A DNA stretch of 64,000 bases from Lichenostomus cassidix. Taxonomy: Eukaryota > Chordata > Aves > Passeriformes > Meliphagidae. The DNA is taken from assembly GCA_008360975.2 (NCBI GenBank), contig CM039202.1:2502675-2566674 (forward strand), given 5' to 3'. Numbering within the stretch: position 1 is the first letter of the stretch; each line of letters begins with the position of its first letter. Shown in pieces: positions 46,050-57,830 of the stretch. The position numbers were made by a program, and so were the translations under genes. Under the pieces are notes generated by a model. That model worked only from the letters and a program-made list of their open reading frames with translations, was not told where the DNA came from and did no database searches.

Positions 46050-48900
46050 AGCACGGAGTGCAAAACCTGGAGCCCTCGTGACCCGTGGAGGTGTTTCTGT
46101 CTCATTTAGTACATTTGACTTGAGACCATTTTAAGCATGACCCTGACTTCACCCTTCCCCTTCCATATCCAGGTTTTTTGCTAACTCTGGAATTCAGTAT
46201 TGTGTTGGAACTCTGTTGAGGTGTTTGGCTATCCACATTCTTCCCCCCCCTTCTCTCTCCCATTCCCCCTGCCTCTTGGCCTGCAAGACACGTCAGAGTT
46301 GCTGGATGGAGTTTACAACTTGTCTCTATGTTGCAAGGGCTTCTCTCAATGCAAAATGCCACCAGCAAGTTTAATTTTATCAGTGGTTGTTGCCTCCTTT
46401 TAAGTGCAACCTGAACTTCAGTTGTGCACGGTCGAAGTGTTGGCTGTATGGTGGTGAGGAAAGGAAGGAAGGAAATTAGTGATTGGAGTGGAAAAGAGTT
46501 GTTTCTTTTGAAAAGATAATAAGCTGGTTGTGGAATAAAGTTAAGAAATCACTGGCAATAAAGACCCAGTTTAAATCAGCTTTTTGGGGGGAGTTTACCT
46601 GGCCCCTTGTATTGGCTAACAAACAGCATTTGATTTGATTTGCAGGAGGCAAAGACTGCATCAATTTTAAAGTAGGAGAACTAAATCCATCAGCATATTT
46701 TAATATTAGGTAATTGTTGTAATCTTGTCTTTTCTATGAAGTCAGCTCCTTATTCCTTGTAGGAAAACCTGTCTGGATACCTAGGAAATCTTAGAAAAAA
46801 ATCGCATTGTTTGCATGTGAAGAAGCTTTTTCTTTTTTCCTTACCTGTTTTCTCGAGGGGAAAAACTTCCCGCGTGAAATTTTCCCTCCTCAAAGTAGTT
46901 CTGAATTAAGGAAAAACCCAACAGCTGTAGGTGTAGTTAGGCTCTGTGTCAAAGGAAATCCTTCTGTTTGTTGTGGAACCATTTCCAGCTCAGTTTCAGC
47001 AGGAAAAAAAAAAGCGTTAGACTCATCCTTAAGGGGGACAATCTTGCAGGTGCATCGAAAGGTTCAGAAGTTGTTAAAAGCTCTGCGATGACTTCTGCAA
47101 ATGAATTTTCAATATTCCTCTCTCTCTCTCTCTCTCATTGTTTACTGTACAATCTCCTTTTTGGGGATACTTGGAACCTGAAAGTCACTCGTGGTGTCTC
47201 ATGTTAGGGTAGATTTTTCTCACTGATGTTGTTGAAACTTTTATCTTAGGGAACATTAAGCCTTTTCCTCCTTCAGTGAAAAACTTCCTTTTGGAAATGT
47301 GAAGCTTTAGTACCAAATTGTTACAAAGCATCGGGGGCAGTCGTGTCCTTAAATAGATTTTATTGGGTTTCAGAACATGTAGCATGAACTCTGAAGGATA
47401 GAATACTCTTTTTTTATATATATATGAATATATAAAAAAAAATATGATATAGACTTTAATACTAAGTATTTAGGGAACCAATGCTAATTTTAAGACTAGC
47501 AAAAATCTCATTTAAATAAAAACTTTAGGAGGCTGACTTGTAGAAAATAAGAAAATCTGGTCAGCCATTTGGAGAGAACAGCTACCTGTAATTGTTTGCT
47601 TGCATCAGACTTTATAAAGTTGATTATTTGATAGAGCAGTGATTGCTTGAACCAGTTGATGCATAGAAGCTAAATCCCAGCTGAGATTTGGGTTAAAAAA
47701 AACCACTTTAGTTAGCTCCCAGGAAGTGAAAAAGTTAAATCTGAACCCACTGCTAAACTGTATTTATTTTTATTCTCTACTTCTGAACGCTGTCAGAAAA
47801 TGCTTTCAGGGTGAACAACAAATCCTCTTGGGTAATCTGCTTTTTGAATTGTTTTTTTTTTTCTTTTAGTTGTGAATCCTTAGTGGCACTTGAGCTGCTC
47901 ACAAGTGAGGGTTTGTCTGGGGTGTGGATGTTGGGTTTCACCCCGAGGTGGGGCAGGCAGGGGGATGTGGTGCAGGGGCTTTTAGAGAGCATCAAATATT
48001 CCATTTTCCAGCCCTAAAACCTGAGGGGACAGGAGAAAGGCTGGAGCAATCTCAGTTCTAACACAGCACCTTGTTTTGTATGAAATTGGAGTCGTGGAAA
48101 AAGAGATTTTTACTAAGCAGGGAGTACTTTTTAAAGAGAAAAACCCCAAGAAATGACCCCTTTCTAAATTAAAAGTGAATTCTTCAGAAGATCTGATAAA
48201 TAACAATGCAAGCTCGTGGCTGGAGTATCAACACCACCAATGAGATTTGAAATAAAACTTGTGAACCCCAGAGCTGAGGAATGGTCACTGTAACACTGGC
48301 TGGGATACAATTCAGTATTTATTGATATTTACTCCGAGCTTTGGAGGAAAATCTGCAACTTCCAGTTTTACAATGAACAGAAACAGAGTGTTGTTGTATC
48401 ATTGGGAAAAGGGGGTTTCAACTATTGAGAGTTGAAGTTTTGTTAAGATAAATGTTGTTTAAAAAAAGCTTTATACCTGTTTACAGTTTTGGAAAAAACA
48501 AAATGGCAAAAAAAAAAAACAAACTGTAGGCTTCATTTTTTTTTCTTACATTCAGTGAAAACTGGCCTAGACTATTTGTAAATAGGATCAAGAAAAAAAT
48601 AAAAACAAAATGCATAAACTCGCACATTAAAGATGCAGCAGGCTGACCTAACTGCAGCAAAATGCATATTTACTTACTGTTTTCAAAAGTGAAAGCTGAA
48701 GATTGTTAGAAATTCCAATTTTTTTTTTTTTTTTTTTTTTAAATTGACATTTGTTGAACTATTGGAGTTAACTGAGCCAAAGTGATTATGCATTCTTCAT
48801 CAATTAGTTAGCACTTTGTAACATTATCTACAGTTTACATGTATAAGTTGTAGCTTATAAACATTTTGTGCCATTAAAGCTCTCACAAAACTGCTTGTCT
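46050..48900 (+). other. BNIP3L: BNIP3L 3' untranslated region
   Basis: The long 3'UTR is AT-rich with a (CT)n run at about 47118-47136, an AT-rich hairpin at 47409-47441, A-rich runs near 48510-48610 and a 22-T run at 48719-48740. A length of about 2.85 kb fits the long 3'UTR known for this gene. The end is placed after the ATTAAA at 48873; a second signal at 49174 would extend it by 300 bp. Confidence 0.75.
48873..48878 (+). terminator. Poly(A) signal ATTAAA, candidate main BNIP3L site
   Basis: The context is cattttgtgccATTAAAgctctc, followed by CA-rich and then T-rich sequence (48940-48974) that could act as the downstream element. Confidence 0.6.
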
Positions 48901-49173
48901 GAAATCACTTCATGCTGCGCCTTCCTTTTGTCTTACTTCTCCTTTTTTTTGGTTTTTTTTGGTTTTTTTTTTTTACAGGACTGCTTTGTAAGATGTTTTA
49001 TGGAACTATTTTGTTCTGGGTGACACAAACATTGAAGCTGCTGTTTGTAGACTGGAATAATTTTTTTTGTTGTTGTTCTGAAAGATTGTTTGGGTTTGGT
49101 TTTGTTTTGTTTATTTTTAATTTTTTTTTTTTTAAATGACCTGGGATCATCTGCTTTATTTCCTGAAGCATTA

Positions 49174-49179
49174 AATAAA
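49174..49179 (+). terminator. Poly(A) signal AATAAA, distal BNIP3L candidate
   Basis: AATAAA occurs in gcattaAATAAAaatattc, downstream of T-rich stretches. Confidence 0.45.
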
Positions 49180-49199
49180 AATATTCTAAGCCCTCCAGC

Positions 49200-51600
49200 A
49201 CGTTGTCCAGGAAAACCCTGAAAGCAAAATAACGTGGTGGCACATGAAATGTAAAGTGGAATTGCTGAGATTTTGTATAATTGGTCAACTCTATTGTATT
49301 CCTTGTACTTCTCTTCTGTTTCCTAATTCTGTTCAATTTGCAGATTAAAGAGTAAGGGACATCAACCCTGATTGTTAATCTGCCTCCAAGTTCTTGGCTC
49401 AAAAGCACAGATTATTCCTGTTTATCCCGAGGAGAGCTGTTCATTCCAGGTGGGAATGGCACCATCCTGGTACTGATACCACCCTTTGTAGTTATTTTCC
49501 CATATTTTAAATCTGTAAATCCAGATCCCTGTAAAAACAGGATTGTTCTTTTTATTTTCCAGAGGGATAAGATAAAATTATAAACCCTACTTGCAGAAAC
49601 TTCTGTGTCTGGGACTCAGTAGTGAAACTCTGTCCTGAAATTTTGAGTTGATGTTACTTCAAAACCTTTTGAAGTGTAATGCAGGAATAAATATCAACCC
49701 ATCTTGCATGGGGCAGCAGTTTCTTTGCACTGGGGTTATTCTGGTGTAAATCACATTTTGATGGAGTTGAGGGCTGTCCTCAGGTTTCTCTTCATTCTTG
49801 AATAAGAATTTCAGATTCTGGGAAATTTCCCTTCTGCCTTGCCCTGAGTTAAGCTCACTTAGGGGATGTTGAGTCCTCCTTATGCTGATTTCAGGCTTCA
49901 CTGTCCATGCTTGAAAAACTTGAAATTTGAATAGTTTAATTGAAAAGTTTGCTATAAAAATATTATTTCCACATTTGTGTGTTTGCATACCTGTAAAAAC
50001 TCCCTCTGAAAACGAAGCCCTGATCCCCTGTGAGTGTTTGGAGGATCTTTGCCTCATGCTTGGAGATTCATGAAACCTCCCTCGTGTTTGGGACCTCAAA
50101 AACCCAAATAAACCCCCAGAACTCCTGAACCCCACCCTGCAGTTCAACCAGCCCTTTGCAAACACAACAAAAACCTTGAGGTGCTCCTGAAAAACCTCGT
50201 GCTGCATGCAGCATCCCCCTGGACAAGAGAAATCTCCGTGAATTTCCACTTCATTAGGTGCCTCTTTGTGCCCTGGGCTGGCTCAGGCTGTGCTCCCACA
50301 GGCAGGGGGAGAGCGAGGGGAGCTTTTCCAGGCAGGAAAGCAAACATGACTTAATTCTTGAGCTGCTGCCAGGGAATGGAGAGGATGGGAACAGGCCTTT
50401 TGCTGTTTTAAACTGTTCCCTGACGCTTTGCTGATAAGACCGGCGAGTTTGTTTGGAGATTTTGGTTTTTGGTGGTGCGGGTTTGTGTGACTTGCTGTTT
50501 GTTGCTGAGACAAACCGGTGAATTTTAAGGCCAGAAAATACCTTAGTCTGGTGTTTATTATAAAAGAGAATTATCCTGCAGCTGTGGAAGTTGTTGCAGG
50601 GTGTTGAGGTTTATAATTTAGGTCACAAAAGGACACATCCTGGCAAAGCTGTCAGTGTGTGGAGTTGTGCTGGACCTTCACCTTGAGCTGCTCCAGCCTT
50701 TAACTTCCAACTTTGGTGTTTAAATTTCAGCCCCTGGATACTGGAATGCTTTTCTGTGGTAGATCAAGGAGCTTTGGAGTTTCAGGTGCATTTTCCTGTG
50801 TCTTCTAAGTAAGTGTTTTAATGAAAATCTCCGTTTTAAGAGCAATTTTCTCACAACTTTTTTGTTCTGGCATGTGGCCTGCATTTAATACAGGCTGGGA
50901 GGCTGTAATTGATCAGTGGAAAAAATGTGCAAAATCTTGAGTAAAACGTCCTTCTTGCTCCTCTTTTCCTTAAAATAATAAAAATTCCTCATTTCAGCAA
51001 TGCTACATGAGCCAAACAAGATGTAAAGGGTGCATGGTGGAATTTCAGACCCAAACTGCAGCCCTGCTTCTTGTGTGGGCAGAAGAAACACCTCCTTGTC
51101 CCTCAGGTGCTGGGAGGAGCTCTGGGGGAACATCCTGACTTTGCACAGCAAAACCTCCTCCCCTTCACCTCTCTGCTGCTTCAAATCCTCTTCTGCCTTT
51201 GCATTATTCTCCTTTCTCACCTGAATTCCTTGCTGGGATGCTGAGTTCTCGCCCTGCTTCGCTGCATTACTCCTCCTTTGCTCTCCCAGGGAAATTCTCC
51301 TTCATCTCCTCGTGTTTTCCCACTGCTTCTCCTTTGTGCTTAAATACCTTTGATTCCCCACCAGTGTCACGGGGAGTTTTGGTGACTGACACAAAATACT
51401 GCCCTGTTTTGTGTGTGTTTTCTGATTCCATGAGCTGTGGAGTTGCTTCAGGCAGGAGTGTGGGCGCTGGGAGAGCTGCAGGCCTGGCTGGCTGTTAATT
51501 AGGGGTTGATGAGTGTAATTGGGGTTGGCACAGCCCGGGACAGGAGTGCTCAGGGGCCACTGCTCTGCTTTTTGGAGGGAGAATGTGAAGGAAGTTTACA
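49200..51600. other. Intergenic region downstream of BNIP3L
   Basis: No coding, RNA or mobile-element signal could be supported. A 196-codon open frame on the - strand (49659-50249) has no family resemblance and no exon-like flanks. Confidence 0.6.
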
Positions 51601-51601
51601 G

Positions 51602-51822
51602 TTCCATCAGGAGCTGCAGTGCCAGGACAGGGAGAATGGCTCCAAACTGAAAGAGGGGAGGTTTCTGTGAGATATGCAGAGGAAATCGTTCCCTGGGAGG
51701 GTGGAGAGGGCTGGGATGGAATTCCAGAGAAGGTGTGGCTGCCCCTGGATCCCTGGAAGTGTCCCAGTGTGGAATGAGGTGTCTTTAAGGTCCTTTCCAA
51801 CCCAAACCATTCCAGAATTCTC
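51602..51822 (+). mobile_element. CR1 LINE 3'-end copy
   Basis: It reads in sense: 'ccaaactgaaagaggggagg', 'gagggctgggatggaattcc', 'ctggatccctggaagtgtcc', 'gtctttaaggtcctttccaa' and 'cccaaaccattccagaattc', the typical CR1 tail. Confidence 0.87.
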
Positions 51823-51829
51823 TGGTCTG

Positions 51830-52755
51830 TCCCATTTATAGGTAGGAGGGTGATGCAGGCTAAACCAGGATTCAGCTCCAAACCTGGAATCATTCTAGAT
51901 TTTGCTGTCTGAGAACTCCTGAAGGCCTGGAGGGTGATTTCTGAGCAGTGTTCACTCTCAGTGGTGTTGGATAAGTTAGAATTGCTCTCAGCTCAGTTTC
52001 CTACAGATGGGAGGTCAGAGGGAGCTGCACATTCTGCTGGGCAAGGACAGAGAGTTCCTCCTCCTGGGCTTATCGAGCCAGCTCCAGTTACAGATTCTTT
52101 GTAAAAATACTGATACTTTTATAGATACTGATAAGGTGGGAACAAAGTTCCTGTCAGAGTCGGGGAGAGATGGATACACCGAGCTGGGTGGGTTTTTTAG
52201 CTCCATCTCTGCAGAGTCAGAATGTAAGCCTTGCAGTGTGTCAGGGCTGACCAGAGCTGGAGCTCTCAGATTTTTTTTTTTCCGAAATAATGGGACATAA
52301 AAATCTCTTTGTACTCACAAGACTTTTTAGGTGCTGCGAGTTGGTTGGATTTGAAGAGTACAACAGACTCTTTTAGGATTCTCTCAGAGAGTTTGGCTGC
52401 TCTCCTCACACATGAAAAGGCTGCAGCACTACCAGCAGACAGCCCAGACTTGCTCCCACAATTGTCATTCATTTCAGAGTGAGCAGCAGCAGACAATTAC
52501 TGCTCTAAGAGCACTGTCTGACAGGTAGGAGAGATCTCTGGGGTTCCTACAAATTGCTCTAATAGCTTCAGCTCACAAACAGCTTCCTGTGCCCATTTCC
52601 TTCCTGGCAGCAGCTGCAGGGAGGATCTCTGGTGTAAACAGGGTGCATTGAAAACGCTGCAGTTTGCCCTGGGCTGATGCTGGGCTTTGCTTCTGTGGGC
52701 TGAAAATTAGGTCTTGCCTAGGTAAATTCAGATAGCCAGGGAAAGGTAGAACACA
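51830..52755. other. Intergenic, nothing recognised
   Basis: No exon, repeat array or RNA gene was seen between the two CR1 copies. Confidence 0.55.
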
Positions 52756-52993
52756 ATCCCAGAATCACTGAGGTTGGAAAAGATCTCCAAGAGCATTGAG
52801 TCCAAGCTGTGCCCAAACCCAACCTTGTCCCAGTTGAGGGCACTGAGTGCCACATCCTCGGGCACCTCCAGGCTTGGCCACTCCAAACCTCCCTGGGCAG
52901 CCTTTTCCAATCCCTGACCACCCTTTCCATGAGGAAATTCCTGCTGATGTCCACCCTGACCCTCCCCTGGCACAGCTCGAGGCTGTTTAGCCC
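52756..52993 (-). mobile_element. CR1 LINE 3'-end copy
   Basis: The + strand shows the reverse complement of CR1: 'agaatcactgaggttggaaa', 'agatctccaagagcattgag', 'actgagtgccacatcctcgg', 'aacctccctgggcagcc', 'ctttccatgaggaaattcct' and 'ctcccctggcacagctcgag'. Its subtype resembles the copy at 34240. Confidence 0.88.
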
Positions 52994-53202
52994 CCGAACT
53001 TTAAATTCTCTGCTGTCCTTTCCCAGAGTCCTAACCTGGTTAGGGCTCTCTGGCTGGAGCAGAATTGCTTTCACAGTATTTGGGATAAAAACCCAAAGCC
53101 TGCTGGCTGCGCTGTCACAACAACGAGTTAAAACCATCAGTGCCTTGGAGGAGGAAGCTTCTTCCTCCCACTGAAAAATCCCTGAACACAAACACAACTC
53201 TC

Positions 53203-53229
53203 CAGCAGCAGCAGCAGCAGCAGCAGCAG
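53203..53229 (+). repeat. (CAG)9 trinucleotide repeat
   Basis: Nine uninterrupted CAG units follow 'caactctc'. The repeat lies outside any recognised exon. Confidence 0.95.
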
Positions 53230-53329
53230 GAAGCTCTGATGTGAATCACTGCCAAAACTCTGATAGTCAGACAGGGATTTTTTCGCCGTGCAGGGTTGTT
53301 TTGCCTGTGCTGGGTGTGTGTTTAAGTGT

Positions 53330-53600
53330 GGCTACGTGCGCTCCCGCCGGAGTGGGAAGGGGAGAGAGAGGAGGAGTGGCAAGATAAGCATCGACGATCC
53401 AGGAGTGAGCTTTTCCCGTGCGGAACATTCTCCGATAGGCTCCTGCGCTAGGTGAGAGCGACGGCAGCGGGAGAGCCCTCCTCAATTGGCTGCTCCTGCG
53501 GTGGCACCATCCGTGATGTCACCCTGGCAGCCTCCGCGCCATGGGCTGGGGGCTTTGCTTTGCCGGCAGAACCGTCTGCGAGAGAAAAAGGGAGAGGAAA
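53330..53600. promoter_or_regulatory. CpG-rich promoter-like patch
   Basis: About 20 CpGs occur in 270 bp, far above the surroundings. The patch contains TACGTGCG, an inverted CCAAT (CAATTGGC near 53484), a CRE-like TGATGTCA (53513-53520), and a donor-like AGGTGAGA at 53449-53456. It lies 4 kb beyond the BNIP3L 3' end. No coding exon was recognised, so it may be a non-coding RNA promoter or an upstream exon of the next gene. Confidence 0.4.
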
Positions 53601-54250
53601 AGGGAGAGAAAAGAGTGATGCTGGAGGTGCTGCCTTCCATCGCTTCCGGGGGAGAGAGAGGGAGAAAAGAGAGAGAAGAGAGAGGGAAAAGAGAGAAGAG
53701 AGAAAAAAAAAAACCCCACCCCCAAAAAAAAAAAAAACAACCCCCACCCCAGAGAAAAGAGAGAGAAAAGAATGAAGCTAAAGGTGCTTCCCATCCCCTT
53801 CTGGGAGAGAAAGAGAAAAAAGAGTGATGCAGGAGGTGCTGCCTTCCATCCCTTCTGGGGGAGAAAAAGAGAGAAGAGTGATGCTAAAGGTGCTTCCCAT
53901 CTCCTTCTGGGAGAGAAAAAAAAAAAGAGAGAAAAGAGAGAGAGAAATTAATGAAGCTGAAGGTGCTTCCCCATCCCCTTCTGGGGGAGAAAGAGAGAGA
54001 GAAAAGAGAGAGAAAAGAACAAAGCTGAAGGTGTTTCCCATCCCTTTCTGGGGGAGAAAAAAAAAGAGAAAAGAGAAAGAAAAGAGTGAGGGTGAAGGTT
54101 CTGCCTTCCATCCCTTCTGGGAGAGAAGGAGAGAGAAAAGAGAGAAATGAATGAGGCTGAAGGTGCTACAACTCCCATCCCCTTGTGGGAGGGAAAAAGA
54201 GAGAAAAGAGTGATGCTGAAGGTGCTGCCTCCCATTCCCTTCTGGGAGAG
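53575..54250 (+). repeat. Polypurine minisatellite, about 65-bp unit, eight to nine copies
   Basis: Units combine a GAGAGAGAAAAG purine run with 'gaagctgaaggtgcttccca' and 'tccccttctgggggagaaa'. The first part (53575-53770) is almost pure purine on the + strand, interrupted by AACCCCACCCCCAAAA blocks. Long Glu/Lys/Arg-rich frames on + and Phe/Leu/Ser-rich frames on - are translations of the repeat. Confidence 0.93.
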
Positions 54251-54254
54251 CTGA

Positions 54255-55620
54255 TAAATCCCTGCTGCTCCTCCCAGCAGTGCAGTGGGAGTGAAGTTAA
54301 TGTGAAATTAGTGGAGGGAATTAGATTTCAGCAGTTCTGCCCCAGAGTTATGGGTTTGGGAGGAGCAGATGGAATTCTTCACTCTGCTGAGGGCATGAGG
54401 AAGGGAGATGCAGTGGCACGAGAGCATTTAGGAATAAATGATGGGGTGAATGTAAGAAAAGAAGGAAAAAAAGCACAGCAGAAAAAGGATTTCCTGCCAG
54501 CCCGTGTCTCTGAGAACTCTCTGAGTGGGATTTGTGCTACTGAACTCTCCAAACATATGTTTTTTGCCCCAAAGCTCTTGTATGTTGTTGCTGCTGAACA
54601 CACCTAGTTGAGCATCACATTTGCATAATTTATATAATTGGCAGAGCCACTGCCAGCCAAAACCACCCAGGCTGCACAACTTCCCCCTTTGTGCCTTTTT
54701 CTTACCAGTTTGCTTCTCTCTTCACCCCTTCTGCTGAATTCGAGCTTCTCCAAGTGCTCAGGATTGTATTTTTTAATTGGGCTAGAAATAGGAATGGTGG
54801 GTTTGTTTTCCAGGAGGAGTTCTTCAAGCTGCAGCTGCCTTTCTGCCACTGACTTCATATTGGCTGCAGGAAAAGTCTTTGTGACTCAGTCCTCCTCTGT
54901 AAAATGGAAATATTAATGTGAAATTGCTGCAGAAAGGTGTTAGTGACGTCAGTTCAAAGCAAAGGATCTCGATAATCCTTTCGTGTAATGATCCCAAGTA
55001 CCAAGGATACTTTTCCCAAATTCTCAGCCAGTGTAGATAATTTTAGTTGTCAGCCAATTGCATGTTAATGTGTGCTCTCTGACCTGTTCTGGTGTGATTA
55101 GTTTGGGATTATATGCTATGCCTGTCTTAGCCTCTAAGAGCAGATTTAATGACCCATGAAGCAATTACTGAATTTATATTCCTATAGAGGAATATTCCTA
55201 GGAGACTCAAATTTGTGTGGAGCTCCATGGTTTTTGATGGGCTCGTTTTGTGGGCCATATCTAAGGGAGATAATGAGGTGATGGTCTTTAATCTTAAATT
55301 ACTGATGTGTCAGCATGCTGAGGCAGTGAGAGTATTTTTAATCTTTGTTTTTGATAAAGTGTAACTCGAGCATTTCCTGTTTAGCACAACACCAGTGGGA
55401 TCAGGCAATGGGAATCCTGCATGAGGATCTGCTTTCTGCAGTGAATTGATAACGTGGAGAGCAGTGGATCAGTGGTGTGTCTGGGGATATCAATTTATTG
55501 GTGTGAACCAAGCTAGGATTGTACCAAAATCTGCTGCTCAGCAGAGCTGGAGCCTCGGACATCCCTGTGCATGGGGTGTGGGACCAAAACCACACCTTTA
55601 GAGAAAGGATCCATGCACAC
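54255..55620. other. Intergenic, nothing recognised
   Basis: Ordinary sequence without a supported gene or repeat between two minisatellites. Confidence 0.55.
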
Positions 55621-55622
55621 AC

Positions 55623-56350
55623 AAGCCTGCTATAAAACCTGTCCCCCAAAATTCCTATCAGCAGGGAAAAGCACATTATTCTCCAGCCACAATCCCATGG
55701 CCCTCCCAGTGATCCCGAGTGGAATGAGTTATAAAATCTGTTCCCCAAAATTCTTATCAGCAGGGAAAAGTGCTTTGTTCTCTAGGCACAGCCCTGTGGC
55801 CTTCCCAGTGATCCAAGTGGGATGAGTTATAAAACCTGTCCCCCAAAATTTGAATCAGCAGGGAAAAGTGCTTTGTTCTCCAGCCACAATCCCACGGCCT
55901 TCCCAGTGATCCAAGTGGAATGAGTTATAAAATCTGTCCCCCGAAACACACAAAACACACACCCCCCCAACCAAGTGGGATGAGTTATAAACTTCCCCCA
56001 AAATTACAGCAGGGAAGTGTTGTTCTCAACAACCAGGCCTTCCCAGTGTCCAGTGGATGAGTTATAAAATCTCCCCCAAATTTGTATCATCAGGGAAATG
56101 TGAGTTATTCTCCAGCCACAACCCCATGGCCTTCCCAGTGATTCAAGTGGGATGAGTTATAAAATCGATCCCCCAAAATTCTTATCAGCAGGGAAATGTG
56201 AGTTATTCTCCAGCCACAACCCCATGGCCTTCCCAGTGCTCCAAGTGGGATGAGTGCTGCTGCCACGTTCTGATCCCTCCTCTCTCCCCCTGCACACCCA
56301 GCCTGCTATAAAATCTGTCCCCCACCGTCCTTATCAGCAGGGCAATGCAT
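55623..56350 (+). repeat. 98-bp minisatellite, about eight copies
   Basis: Unit landmarks are 'gttataaaatctgtccccca', 'aaattcttatcagcaggga', 'gttctccagccacaatccca' and 'tggccttcccagtgatccaa', followed by 'gtgggatga'. The middle copies (about 55940-56080) are shortened and degenerate and include an ACACACACCCCCCCAACC insertion. Confidence 0.92.
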
Positions 56351-57150
56351 TGTTCTGCACCACAATCCCTTCCCAGCCCTCCCGTGGGGAGCGATGAAAA
56401 CCTGGCTGGTGAGCCCCCAGTGCTTTTATCCCATGCAGCAGGGCAGTGAGCCAGAAACCCAGAGCTGATCCCTGCAGGTCAGGCAGAGCCATTAGAATGT
56501 GGGCTGAACAGGATAATTCAAACCTCCTGAAGGCTTTTCTCCAGCTCACCAGTAAATACCTTCGTGTTTTGACTTGAAGAGAAATGGGGCTTGATTAATG
56601 TTCCCAAGCCCTGTGCTGCTTTCTTCCTTACAGCTTCCTTTATATCCCACCAGCAGCTGCTTTTTCCTTTTCCTGAAGGCACTTTCTATGGATTTTTGGT
56701 CAAGCTGTTCAAATCTGCTAAATATAAATATAACATATTTGCTTTCCCCCTCTCTGCCTGGTGCAGCAGCTTTGGGATGAATGAGTTGCCTCGTGCAGGA
56801 GAGATGAACTTCCCCACATGCTGGCTGCTCTCTGGAGGCTGTGTCACCCCTGAGCTGTCACCTGGGACAGTGTCCCCAAGCTGGGTCACTCCAGGCTCCT
56901 CCAGGGTCCTGAGGGAGGAAGGGATGATGTCCAGCAGCTGTCAGAAGAGGACTGTTTGTAGCATGAGTAGGAGAGGCTGAGGTGACCAGGCAGGCTGGGT
57001 TGGAGTCCCAGTTAGCCCAGTTTGGGCTCATCCTTACTGGGAGCTGCAATTCCAGCAGTGCCTTTCTGCAGGAGGTCTGTGAGGGACATCAGCAGCCAGA
57101 CTGAGAAGGGACACAGCTCAGGATTGTGGCCCTGTGGTGCCCAGGCCAGC
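56351..57150. other. Intergenic, nothing recognised
   Basis: No exon or mobile element was supported in the 800 bp between two arrays. Confidence 0.55.
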
Positions 57151-57151
57151 C

Positions 57152-57830
57152 CAGGGGTGGACATTCCCTGCCCCAAACCCCAGCCCAGGGATGGACATTC
57201 TCAGCCCCAAACCCCAGGGATGGACATTCCCTGCCCCAAACCCCAGAGATGGACATTCCCTGCCCCAAACCCACCCGGGATGGACATTCCCTGCCCCAAA
57301 CCCCAGAAATGGACATTCCCTGCCCCAAACCCCAGGGATGGACATTCCCTGCCCCAAACCCCAGAGATGGACATTCCCAGCCCCAAACCCCAGAGATGGA
57401 CATTCCCTGCCCCAAACCCCAGAGATGGACATTCCCTGCCCCAAACCCCAGAGATGGACATTCCCAGCCCCAAACACTAGGGATGGACATTCCCTGCCCC
57501 AAACCCCAGAGATGGACATTCCCTGCCCCAAACCCCATTGATGGACATTCCCTACCCCAAACCCCAACCCAGAGATGGACATTCCCTGCCCCAAACCCCA
57601 GGGATGGACATTCCCAGCCCCAAACCCCAGAGATGGACATTCCCAGCCCCAAACCCCAGAGATGGACATTCCCAGCTCCAAACCCCAAGGACGGACATTG
57701 CCAGCCCCAAACTCCAGGGATGGACATTCCCTGCCCCAAACCCCAGAGATGGACATTCTCAAACCCCAGAGATGGACATTCCCTGCCCCAAACCCCAGAG
57801 ATAGACATTCCCAGCCCCAAACCCCCATTC
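57152..57830 (+). repeat. 29-bp minisatellite, 23 copies
   Basis: The unit is 'gatggacattccctgcccca' followed by 'aaccccaga'. Twenty-three GGACATT landmarks are spaced mostly 29 bp apart, with CCCTGCC/CCCAGCC variants interspersed. Because 29 is not a multiple of three and the unit lacks stops, long open frames exist on both strands (up to 267 codons); these are not considered genes. Confidence 0.96.

Noticed and set aside
49659..50249. 196-codon - strand ORF downstream of BNIP3L
   Set aside because: It has no recognisable domain, no repeat structure and no splice or promoter signals; treated as chance.
53452..54150. Lys/Glu/Arg-rich ORFs resembling coiled-coil proteins
   Set aside because: They come from the polypurine minisatellite; no start context or splice sites support them.
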